DNA of 64,000 bases. Source: Foliamicus sp963665145 (GTDB taxonomy: Bacteria > Pseudomonadota > Gammaproteobacteria > Steroidobacterales > Foliamicaceae). Of the stretch, positions 1-7,242 are shown one piece after another. Each line of letters starts with the position of its first letter. Position 1 is the stretch's first letter. Where the stretch lies: NCBI GenBank assembly GCA_963665145.1, contig OY762064.1, positions 434,001 through 498,000 on the forward strand, read 5' to 3'. A program made the position numbers and the translations under genes. Under the pieces are notes generated by a model. It was not told the DNA's origin, searched no databases, and saw only the letters and a program-made list of their open reading frames with translations.

Positions 1-3000
1 TGCATCTGGGACACAACCGTTCCGTCGAGGAAGTCGTTACCGCCGCCATTCATGAGGACGTGCATGCCATTGCATTGAGTTCCTACCAGGGCGGTCACCT
101 CGAATACTTCAAGTACGCGCTGGACATGCTGCGCGAGCGCGGCGCCGGCAATATACGGGTCTTCGGTGGTGGCGGCGGCGTCATCATTCCCGAAGAAGTC
201 CGGGAACTGCACGAATACGGGATTGCCCGCATCTACACGCCGGAAGACGGTCAGAGGATGGGTCTCAAGGGCATGGTCGTCGATGTGTTCCGCCAGGCAC
301 GCAAGGCATTCGACAAGGGGATGCTGTCCGTGTCCATGGACGATCTCAAAGCCGGTGATTTCGGCGCCCTGAGCCGCGCCATCACCTGCATCGAGCGTGG
401 ATTGGCCGACCCGGGCGATTGGCCGGAAGCGACCCGATCAGCCCCGGTTCTCGGGATCACCGGAACCGGAGGTTCAGGCAAGTCCTCGCTTACCGACGAG
501 CTGGTGCGGCGCTTGCGGCTCAGCTTCGACAATCGCCTGCGCATCGCCCTGATCGCGGTGGACCCCACCCGCCGGCGAACCGGCGGGGCGTTGCTCGGCG
601 ACCGCATCCGCATGAACGCCATCAATCACTCCGGCATCTACATGCGCTCTCTCGGCACCCGCACCTCGGGGCGGGAAATCCCGGCCACCCTGCCCGAGAT
701 CCTGAGAGCCACCCAGTTGGCCGGCTTCGACCTGATCATTGTCGAGACCTCGGGGATCGGCCAGGGTGACGCTGCCATTACGCCCTTCGTGGACGCCAGC
801 CTGTATGTGATGACTCCGGAATTCGGCGCGGCGACCCAGCTCGAGAAGATCGACATGCTGGATTTTGCCGACGTCGTGACGATCAACAAGTTCGACCGCA
901 AGGGCGCAGCGGACGCCTTGCGGGACGTCCGCAAGCAGATGATCCGAAATTGGGAATCGTTCGGGACCGATCCCGAAAAGATGCCGGTCTACGGAGCAAT
1001 CGCTTCCCGAGTCAACGATGACGGCGTGACCGCCCTGTTCCATGGTTTGCTGAAGGTCCTGCGCGACAAGGGTTTTGCGGACCACCTGGATGCCTGGGGC
1101 GAGCCGCTCCTGGCCCCGGTCCCGACGCGGGCGTCTTCGCGGGCGTCCGCCGTAATCCCGGGCAAGCGCACCCGCTACCTGGCTGAAATTGCCGAAACGG
1201 TGCGGGCGTATCACGATCGCGTGACCCGTCAGAGTGAAGCAGCACGCGAGCGGCAAAGGCTACGCGAGGCACTCCGGATGCTTCACGATGCCGCCGGGCC
1301 TTCGGGACAGCAAACGCAAACGGACCTGGAGTCGCTCGCGCGCGAGCGGGACGCGGCGCTCAACGAAGATGCGAGGGCGCTGCTCGATGAATGGCCGAGT
1401 GTTCGCGATAGCTACTCCGGCAGCGAACACCGGCAGGACACGAATCGCGGCCAGGTCCGCACTTCGCTTGTCCATACCACCTTGTCCGGGAGCGAATTGC
1501 GAAAGGTGGCCCTGCCCCGCTACAGCGACGACGGCGACCTTTTGCGCTGGCTGATGCGGGAGAATCTCCCCGGGCGCTTTCCGTTCACCGCCGGCGTCTT
1601 TTCCTTCAAGCGCAGCGGCGAGGAGCCATTGCGGATGTTCGCCGGCGAGGGCGACGCAGCGCGCACCAATCACCGGTTCCACTATCTCTCGCGGCACTCG
1701 GAGGCAAAACGCCTGTCCACCGCCTTCGATTCCGTGACGCTCTATGGATTCGACCCCCACCACCGCCCCGATATATACGGAAAGGTCGGCAATTCGGGCG
1801 TTTCCATCGCAACCCTGGAAGACATGAAGGTGCTCTACCAGGGATTCGAACTGTGCAACCCGTCCACCTCCGTTTCAATGACCATCAACGGGCCGGCTCC
1901 GACCATCCTGGCCATGTTTCTTAACACGGCGATCGATCAGCAGTCTGATGCCTTCACTTCCGAGAACGGACGCCCACCGGATTCCCTTGAAGCCGAAAAA
2001 ATCAAGGGTGACGCGCTAAGACGCGTCCGCGGGACCGTCCAGGCGGACATCCTCAAGGAGGACCAGGGCCAGAACACCTGCATTTTCTCCACCGAATTCA
2101 GCTTGAGGATGATGGGTGATGTCCAGGAATATTTCACTCGCAAGCAGGTGCGGCATTTCTATTCGGTGTCCATCTCCGGCTATCACATTGCCGAAGCCGG
2201 CGCCAATCCGATCAGCCAACTGGCCTTCACTCTCGCGAACGGCTTCACCTACGTGGAAGCCTACCTCGCGCGGGGAATGAAGATCGATGAATTCGCTCCG
2301 AATTTCTCGTTCTTCTTCTCCAACGGCATGGACCCGGAATACTCGGTGCTGGGCCGCGTCGCCCGGCGCATCTGGGCAGTCGCGATGCGGGACCGCTACG
2401 GCGCCAACGAGCGAAGCCAGAAACTCAAGTACCACGTCCAGACTTCGGGACGCTCATTGCACGCCCAGGAGATCGAATTCAATGACATCCGCACCACGCT
2501 GCAGGCGCTGATCGGCGCCTACGACAACTGCAACAGCCAGCACACCAACGCCTACGACGAAGCCATCACTACGCCCACCGAGGAGAGCGTGCGCCGCGCC
2601 GTGGCGATCCAGCTCATCATCAATCGCGAATGGGGCCTGGCCAGGAGCGAAAACCCCAACCAGGGATCCTTCATCATCGAGGAACTCACGGACCTGGTGG
2701 AGGAACAGGTACTCCGGGAGTTCGAGCGCCTGTCGGAGCGGGGCGGCGTGCTGGGCGCAATGGAAACCGGCTATCAGCGCGGACGGATACAGGACGAATC
2801 GCTTGAATACGAGCAGCGCAAGCACGACGGCAGCCTGCCTATCGTCGGAGTCAATACCTTTCTTCGCGACGAACCGGCGGACTCGGACTCAACGACCATT
2901 CCCCTGGCAAGGTCCACTACCGAGGAAAAGGAGGGTCAGATCCGGCGCTTGCAGGAATTTCACACGGCCCGCGCGGGCGAGGCGCCGGCCATGCTGGAGC

Positions 3001-3131
3001 GGCTCCGGAACAGCGTGATGAGTGGCGAGAACGTGTTCGAAGTCCTGATGGACGCGGTTCGCTGCTGCTCGCTGGGCCAGATTACCGACACCCTGTTCGA
3101 AGTGGGCGGTCAATACCGCCGCAACATGTAA
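1..3131 (+). CDS. icmF: Fused isobutyryl-CoA mutase IcmF (5' truncated by window edge)
   Basis: The reading frame is open from base 3, and the residues before the first ATG (HLGHNRSVEEVV) belong to the cobalamin-binding domain, so the true start lies before the window. Order of domains: B12-binding Rossmann part (SSYQGGHLEYF, FGGGGGVI), a MeaB/ArgK-like G-protein chaperone domain with P-loop GTGGSGKSS at about 462-488, then the acyl-CoA mutase TIM barrel (TSGRSLHAQEIEFNDIRTT, NPSTSVSMTINGPAP). This three-part fusion defines IcmF, which interconverts isobutyryl- and n-butyryl-CoA, or related branched acyl-CoAs, using adenosylcobalamin. The G domain handles cofactor loading and repair. The visible 1,040 or so residues are close to the family length of about 1,090. 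The exact acyl-CoA substrate cannot be told from this reading. It faces a converging hydrolase gene across a hairpin. Confidence 0.95.
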   Translation, partial: HLGHNRSVEEVVTAAIHEDVHAIALSSYQGGHLEYFKYALDMLRERGAGNIRVFGGGGGVIIPEEVRELHEYGIARIYTPEDGQRMGLKGMVVDVFRQARKAFDKGMLSVSMDDLKAGDFGALSRAITCIERGLADPGDWPEATRSAPVLGITGTGGSGKSSLTDELVRRLRLSFDNRLRIALIAVDPTRRRTGGALLGDRIRMNAINHSGIYMRSLGTRTSGREIPATLPEILRATQLAGFDLIIVETSGIGQGDAAITPFVDASLYVMTPEFGAATQLEKIDMLDFADVVTINKFDRKGAADALRDVRKQMIRNWESFGTDPEKMPVYGAIASRVNDDGVTALFHGLLKVLRDKGFADHLDAWGEPLLAPVPTRASSRASAVIPGKRTRYLAEIAETVRAYHDRVTRQSEAARERQRLREALRMLHDAAGPSGQQTQTDLESLARERDAALNEDARALLDEWPSVRDSYSGSEHRQDTNRGQVRTSLVHTTLSGSELRKVALPRYSDDGDLLRWLMRENLPGRFPFTAGVFSFKRSGEEPLRMFAGEGDAARTNHRFHYLSRHSEAKRLSTAFDSVTLYGFDPHHRPDIYGKVGNSGVSIATLEDMKVLYQGFELCNPSTSVSMTINGPAPTILAMFLNTAIDQQSDAFTSENGRPPDSLEAEKIKGDALRRVRGTVQADILKEDQGQNTCIFSTEFSLRMMGDVQEYFTRKQVRHFYSVSISGYHIAEAGANPISQLAFTLANGFTYVEAYLARGMKIDEFAPNFSFFFSNGMDPEYSVLGRVARRIWAVAMRDRYGANERSQKLKYHVQTSGRSLHAQEIEFNDIRTTLQALIGAYDNCNSQHTNAYDEAITTPTEESVRRAVAIQLIINREWGLARSENPNQGSFIIEELTDLVEEQVLREFERLSERGGVLGAMETGYQRGRIQDESLEYEQRKHDGSLPIVGVNTFLRDEPADSDSTTIPLARSTTEEKEGQIRRLQEFHTARAGEAPAMLERLRNSVMSGENVFEVLMDAVRCCSLGQITDTLFEVGGQYRRNM

Positions 3132-3139
3132 CCCCCCTG

Positions 3140-3166
3140 GGAACGAGGGCGGGACGCCCTCGTTCC
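3140..3166. terminator. Perfect 12-bp hairpin between converging genes
   Basis: Bases 3140-3151 are the exact reverse complement of 3155-3166, leaving a 3-base loop. It sits 8 bases after the icmF stop and touches the stop of the leftward hydrolase, where a shared bidirectional terminator would be expected. There is no T-run on either strand, so it could equally be a REP-like repeat or an mRNA 3' stabiliser. Confidence 0.5.
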
Positions 3167-3903
3167 TACGAACTCGCAGCAGCCAAAAACAACTCCGCGC
3201 AGGCCCGCGGCTCCGTAACCATGGCGTCGTGACCAGTGCTCATCTCCTCGTATCGCCATTCCGGGTGGTTTTTCGCGAACAAGGCGTGGTCCCTTATTCC
3301 GCTGTAGGGCATTTCAGGATTCGTGCAGCGAATGAATGTCCTCGGCAAGCCTTCATCTCCGCCGTTTTCCAAACGTACGGAATCCAGCCAGCTCTTGAGC
3401 GGATGTGGAGTAAGCCGCCGGTCCACCCAGGCGAGCACTTCCGGGGGATCGGGTGGTATGCCGTACATCGCGCCCGAGCGGGCCACGATGTACTTTCCGT
3501 CGGGCGACATGCGGCGCCGGCGCTCCATATCCGCCTCCACTTCCTCCTTGCTGGCATGCCGTCGTGAAGAAACCAGGCTCTCGCCGTCGCGCAGGACCAC
3601 CGTGTCCAGGTACACCAGGTGCCGCAGCTTGTGCTTTGCCCGGTCCGCCACTCCGGAAATCACGCACCCGCCATAGGAATGGCCCACCAGCACCACATCG
3701 TCGAGTTCTTCCCATTTCAGCACGTTGACGATGTCCTGAATGTGGGTATCCAGCCCGATCTCGGGATGCAGCAGGTGAGAGCGCTCGCCGCAGCCGGTCA
3801 GTGTAGGCGTATATACGCGATGTCCTTGAGCCTCAAGGATTTCACGCACGAATTTCCAGCACCAGCCGCCATGGCCCGTGCCGTGAACGAGTACGAAGGT
3901 CAC
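3166..3903 (-). CDS. Alpha/beta hydrolase, cytoplasmic paralog of the 4199-5035 gene
   Basis: A 245-residue serine hydrolase. The N-terminal oxyanion loop FVLVHGTGHGGWCW is followed by the nucleophile elbow GHSYGG (about residues 74-79) and a late histidine in TGHDAMV. Members of this EstC/pyrethroid-hydrolase-like family are carboxylesterases. The start is GTG at 3903; the in-frame stop just upstream (TGA at 3934-3936) is supplied by the end of the MITE, so no longer form is possible. Compared with its neighbour, the protein is similar throughout but begins right at the catalytic domain and lacks the signal peptide. No clear Shine-Dalgarno sequence precedes it. Substrate unknown. Removing the MITE leaves about 30 bases between the two hydrolase genes, so they were probably once an operon that the element has since interrupted. 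Confidence 0.88.
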   Translation of the reverse strand: MTFVLVHGTGHGGWCWKFVREILEAQGHRVYTPTLTGCGERSHLLHPEIGLDTHIQDIVNVLKWEELDDVVLVGHSYGGCVISGVADRAKHKLRHLVYLDTVVLRDGESLVSSRRHASKEEVEADMERRRRMSPDGKYIVARSGAMYGIPPDPPEVLAWVDRRLTPHPLKSWLDSVRLENGGDEGLPRTFIRCTNPEMPYSGIRDHALFAKNHPEWRYEEMSTGHDAMVTEPRACAELFLAAASS

Positions 3904-3925
3904 GCCTTGCCGGGAAGGAGGACTA

Positions 3926-4188
3926 GTGCCGTGTCAAACAGATATCTTCGCATCAGAGCGAGCGGTGCGGGCCAATGCAAGGCGCAGCCCGCAGGGAATA
4001 CTGGCCGTATTGCCCAGGGCTGCAACGCCGCAGTGGCGCGCACCGCTCGCTCCCGAAGGGCGCGTTCCCCATGGCCTGTGGCGGCGTTGCGCCCCTTGGC
4101 AATGGGAGGCGCCATTCCCGGCGGGGACGCGCCTTGCCACATACCATGGGGAACGCGCTGATGCGAAGGTATCTGTTTGACACGGCAC
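3926..4188. mobile_element. 263-bp MITE, IS630/Tc1-type, TA target duplication in CTAG
   Basis: Terminal inverted repeats of 31 bp, 3926-3956 and 4158-4188, match with one difference. They begin GTGCCGTGTC and are bounded by CTA on the left and TAG on the right, which is the footprint of IS630-family transposition (TA duplicated inside CTAG). No transposase is encoded. Inside, two further inverted repeats fit between the ends: 3956-3969 pairs with 4039-4052, and 4061-4074 pairs with 4144-4157, each 14 of 14. Each loop holds more pairing (for example 3986-3990 with 4017-4021, and 4077-4082 with 4136-4141). The element could therefore fold into a closing stem with two long arms. Short ORFs across it look fortuitous. 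Presumably mobilised in trans by a full-length IS630-like element elsewhere. Confidence 0.85.
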
Positions 4189-4201
4189 TAGCGTCGTGTC
4201 A
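4178..4201. repeat. Palindrome at MITE right junction (second terminal-repeat-like end)
   Basis: The ten bases left of the CTAG at 4188-4191 (TGACACGGCA) and the ten to its right (CGTCGTGTCA) are inverted copies at 8 of 10 positions. The right half therefore resembles another MITE end pointing the other way. Its TGA (4199-4201 read leftward) is the stop codon of the 4199-5035 hydrolase. It may be a relic of an older copy that served as the landing site. Confidence 0.55.
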
Positions 4202-5035
4202 CGAGGACGATCGGGCGGCCTCAAGGAACAGGTCGGCGCATGCTTGCGGCTCCGTAACCATGGCGTCATGGCCGGTCTTGAGCTCGATATAGCGCCAATT
4301 GGGATCCTCCTGGGCAAACTTGGCGTGATTGTTCAGGCCGGCGCCCGGCATTGGCGGTTCGGTGCAGTTGATGAAGGTGCAGGGAACGCCTTCCTCTCCG
4401 CCGTTTTCGAACTGGACGGGATCCAGCCAGCTCTTCAGCGGATGCGGGGTCAGCCGCCGTTCCACCCACGCGACCACATCGGCCGGTTCCGGCGGAATAC
4501 CGAAGCGTTCGGCGGAAAATCCCACCACGTAGTTACCGTCCGGCGCGATGCGGCGCAGCTGATCCTTGTTCGCGGCCATTTCCTCGGCGCTGATGTCCCG
4601 CCGGGCGGTCAAAAGGCTCTCACCATCGCGCGGAATGATTGCGTCGAGATATACGAGGTGCTTCAAGCGCTCCTTTTGCCGGTCCGCGACACCGGAAATC
4701 ACCAGACCGCCGTAGGAATGGCCCACCAGCACCACGTCCTCGAGTTCTTCCCACTCCAACACGTTGACGATGTCCGTGATGTGGGTCTCAAGCCCGATTT
4801 CCGGGTGCAGCAAATGGGAACGCTCCCCGCAGCCGGTCAGGGTGGGTGTGTATACACGATGTCCCCGCTCATGGAGGATGTCGCGCACGAATTTCCAGCA
4901 CCAGCCGCCGTGGCCTGTGCCGTGAACCAGCACAAACAGTACACGGTCTTCCGGGCCTTCTTGCGCACCGGCGCTGGACATTCCGGCCGCCGCGACGGCC
5001 CCTCCGATAAAAGCTCTACGTGTTGCAGGTGACAT
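4199..5035 (-). CDS. Alpha/beta hydrolase with Tat signal, exported paralog
   Basis: A 278-residue hydrolase of the same family as the gene at 3166-3903, with FVLVHGTGHGGWCW, nucleophile GHSYGG and a late TGHDAMV histidine. Unlike that copy it starts with an N-terminal MSPATRRAFIGGAV, a good twin-arginine signal ((S/T)RRxFxx followed by a hydrophobic, Ala-rich stretch and an AQ cleavage region), so it should be exported folded. It lies 4 bases after the ABC permease gene on the same strand and is probably its last partner, with the MITE beginning 11 bases beyond its stop. Likely a periplasmic carboxylesterase; the substrate cannot be inferred. Confidence 0.88.
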   Translation of the reverse strand: MSPATRRAFIGGAVAAAGMSSAGAQEGPEDRVLFVLVHGTGHGGWCWKFVRDILHERGHRVYTPTLTGCGERSHLLHPEIGLETHITDIVNVLEWEELEDVVLVGHSYGGLVISGVADRQKERLKHLVYLDAIIPRDGESLLTARRDISAEEMAANKDQLRRIAPDGNYVVGFSAERFGIPPEPADVVAWVERRLTPHPLKSWLDPVQFENGGEEGVPCTFINCTEPPMPGAGLNNHAKFAQEDPNWRYIELKTGHDAMVTEPQACADLFLEAARSSS

Positions 5036-5039
5036 ATTT

Positions 5040-6476
5040 CTAGTTGACCTCCGAGCGGCCCCGCCAAAGGAGCCAAGATACCATCAGGCCAGCCTGCAGC
5101 CAGGCTGAAATCGCACCGATAACCAGGTGACTTGTTGGTTCCTGAAGAGCAAAGGGAGAAAACAGGATGTAAAGGTCCATTCCTCCTGCGGTGGCGCCTG
5201 CGCCGCTCAGCGCGCCAGGCACAAACAATCCCAGCACCAGCCAGGATGCCAGGGCGGCCAGTTCAGGCCAGCGGCGCACCCGCCCCGCCAGCACCAGGAA
5301 CAGAATTCCCATGTCACGCACAAGGAACCCGAGCAGGCTGACGGCCCAGAAATTGAGCTGGGCAAAGCCGAGATTGTCGGAAGGCGAGGAGACTCCCGAA
5401 ACCAGGTGGACCACGACGGCGACAACTGCCAGAAGCAGGATCAGCAGCCAGGCGGGGGCCGCACGCAAGGTGGGAGCCGTCAGGAATTCGCGCGCCCGGC
5501 GCCGGTCCACACGTTCCGATACCCCCCAAAGATACGTGGCCGCGACCAAAACCAGCAGCATGGCTGCGGTCGCAGTCCGCCAGGGACCGTAGCCGGCTTC
5601 GATCAATACGAAGTCCGCTGCCTCCCCGGCCGCATAGGCCGTGCCGGCCCACCACAGGCCCACACCGAGTCCGACCACAACAGCCTCTACGGCAAGACGG
5701 GCCGTGCTCAGCGTCTCGCGTGCGGCGCACCAGCACCAGCATGCGGCAATTGCGACCAATACCAACCCGCTGACGACCCAGAACGCATCGTGTCCCATCG
5801 GCGCGATACCGAACCACAAGGGCGACGCGTCGAGGCCCATCATCGCCCCGCCCGCCAATCCTCTTCTTACGATCGTAATCGGACTGGTCAACAACAGGGC
5901 AAGCAGAATGGCGACGACAAAGGAACGTCCGCGGGCCACCTTCGACCGGTCGCAATTGCGGATCGCCAGGGCCAGGGCCAGGAACCGGGCAAAAAGGTTG
6001 GCGCAGATCAAGAGCCATGCATCCACGGGAAAACGGGACTGGATCTCGCTTTGTATCTGCTGCATGATCTCGGCCGACTGGTCCAGAGTAAACAGAGTCT
6101 CTGAAGGCAGGTATACCCCCAGTCCCCAGCACACCAGGGCGCACAGTGCCGCGAGATCGGTAAGGGCGGTGGCCCCAAAGGCCTTGCCCAGCATCAACTG
6201 GGTCGGACTCAGCGCACTCATGCGCTGCCGCTGCCAGGTGTGGCTGTTATGTTCCTCCGCTATCGCGCCGACGATGCGGATGGGCGTAACGACAAAACTG
6301 AAGATCCCGAATGCCAAGGCTCCCACCTGCCCCAGGGTCATCCAGTCCGTGGCGAGTTGGATACACCATGCCACTCCAACAGACAAAAGCAACGTAATGA
6401 TCAAGCGCAGCCGAGTGGTTTCCGCTCGCCACCCGCGCAGCAGCTCCGGGTTCAGGCGGGCCAGGAATTCAGTCAT
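5040..6476 (-). CDS. ABC-2 type transporter permease
   Basis: A 478-residue integral membrane protein with roughly a dozen hydrophobic segments spread along its length, for example LIITLLLSVGVAWC near the start and ATAAMLLVLVAATYLWG in the middle. A short cytoplasmic start (MTEFLARLNPELLRGWRAE) is typical of ABC-2 permeases. Its start overlaps the end of the ATPase gene by 8 bases, giving translational coupling and a fixed pairing. Exporters of this kind move drugs, lipids or bacteriocin-like compounds; nothing in the sequence tells which. It is about twice the length of a minimal ABC-2 permease, so it may correspond to a fused pair of half-permeases. Confidence 0.85.
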   Translation of the reverse strand: MTEFLARLNPELLRGWRAETTRLRLIITLLLSVGVAWCIQLATDWMTLGQVGALAFGIFSFVVTPIRIVGAIAEEHNSHTWQRQRMSALSPTQLMLGKAFGATALTDLAALCALVCWGLGVYLPSETLFTLDQSAEIMQQIQSEIQSRFPVDAWLLICANLFARFLALALAIRNCDRSKVARGRSFVVAILLALLLTSPITIVRRGLAGGAMMGLDASPLWFGIAPMGHDAFWVVSGLVLVAIAACWCWCAARETLSTARLAVEAVVVGLGVGLWWAGTAYAAGEAADFVLIEAGYGPWRTATAAMLLVLVAATYLWGVSERVDRRRAREFLTAPTLRAAPAWLLILLLAVVAVVVHLVSGVSSPSDNLGFAQLNFWAVSLLGFLVRDMGILFLVLAGRVRRWPELAALASWLVLGLFVPGALSGAGATAGGMDLYILFSPFALQEPTSHLVIGAISAWLQAGLMVSWLLWRGRSEVN

Positions 6477-7212
6477 GACTCGCCCCGCGGGCCTGTTCGC
6501 GCATTTCGTGATACACGTCGCGCAGACTGCCCGGGGACAATCCGCTTCGCTGCGCCAGCGTGGCGCCTTCCTGCATCACCACCAGGTCGGTGGCGTATTC
6601 CTCAAGTTCGGCCAGGATGTGCGAGGAAACAAGGATCGCCCTGCCTTCTGCGCCCAGCTTCCCCAACCACGCGGCCAACTCCTCGCGATGGTCGGGATCC
6701 AGGCCCGAAGCGGGCTCGTCGAGGAGCAACAGGGGCGGGCGCGAGACTTCCACCTCGGCGATCGCCAGTAGCTGACGCTGCCCGCGCGACAGTGAATCCA
6801 GTTCCTTGTCCAGAAGATCGGCGACCCTGCACTCTTCAGCCACCTGTTCGATTGCCTCCGCGAGCGCGGCACTTGAGTTCAGCCCGGAAGACGCGCGGGA
6901 GCGGCTTTGCGCTGCATATTCCATGCTCTGACGCGCCGTCAGTCCCGAATACAGCCCATAGTGCTCGGACAGATACCCGGTCCGGGCCCGGTGACCGCGC
7001 AGATCACTCTGAATGTCCTCGGCTTCCCGGCTGACGGAACCTGCGTGAGGTTCAAACAGGCCGGCCAGGCAGTGAATCAAGGTGGTCTTGCCGGTGCCGT
7101 TTGGCCCGACCAGGGCAACGATGCTGCCGGGCGATATGGTGACGTTCGCCTGGTTTACCGCTGGCGGGTCCTGGCCCCAGTAGCTATAGGTGATGTTCTC
7201 CGCTACCAGCAT
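6469..7212 (-). CDS. ABC transporter ATP-binding protein
   Basis: A 247-residue nucleotide-binding subunit. Walker A is GPNGTGKTT (about residues 37-45), the signature is LSRGQRQ and Walker B is LLLLDEPASGLD, followed by the switch histidine in SSHILAE. The one-domain layout and the downstream ABC-2 permease indicate an exporter of the CcmA/DrrA class. The start follows SppA by 30 bases on the same strand, so transcription may come from the sppA side. The signature reads LSRGQ rather than LSGGQ, a common natural variant. Cargo unknown. Confidence 0.92.
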   Translation of the reverse strand: MLVAENITYSYWGQDPPAVNQANVTISPGSIVALVGPNGTGKTTLIHCLAGLFEPHAGSVSREAEDIQSDLRGHRARTGYLSEHYGLYSGLTARQSMEYAAQSRSRASSGLNSSAALAEAIEQVAEECRVADLLDKELDSLSRGQRQLLAIAEVEVSRPPLLLLDEPASGLDPDHREELAAWLGKLGAEGRAILVSSHILAELEEYATDLVVMQEGATLAQRSGLSPGSLRDVYHEMREQARGASHD

Positions 7213-7242
7213 GCAGTCTCCAGTAGAACCATGCGCCAGCGA

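Noticed and set aside
3900..4317. Small frames inside the MITE that share an RRYLFDTA-type peptide
   Set aside because: The peptide arises from the terminal repeats read in both directions; no ribosome site and no transposase motif.
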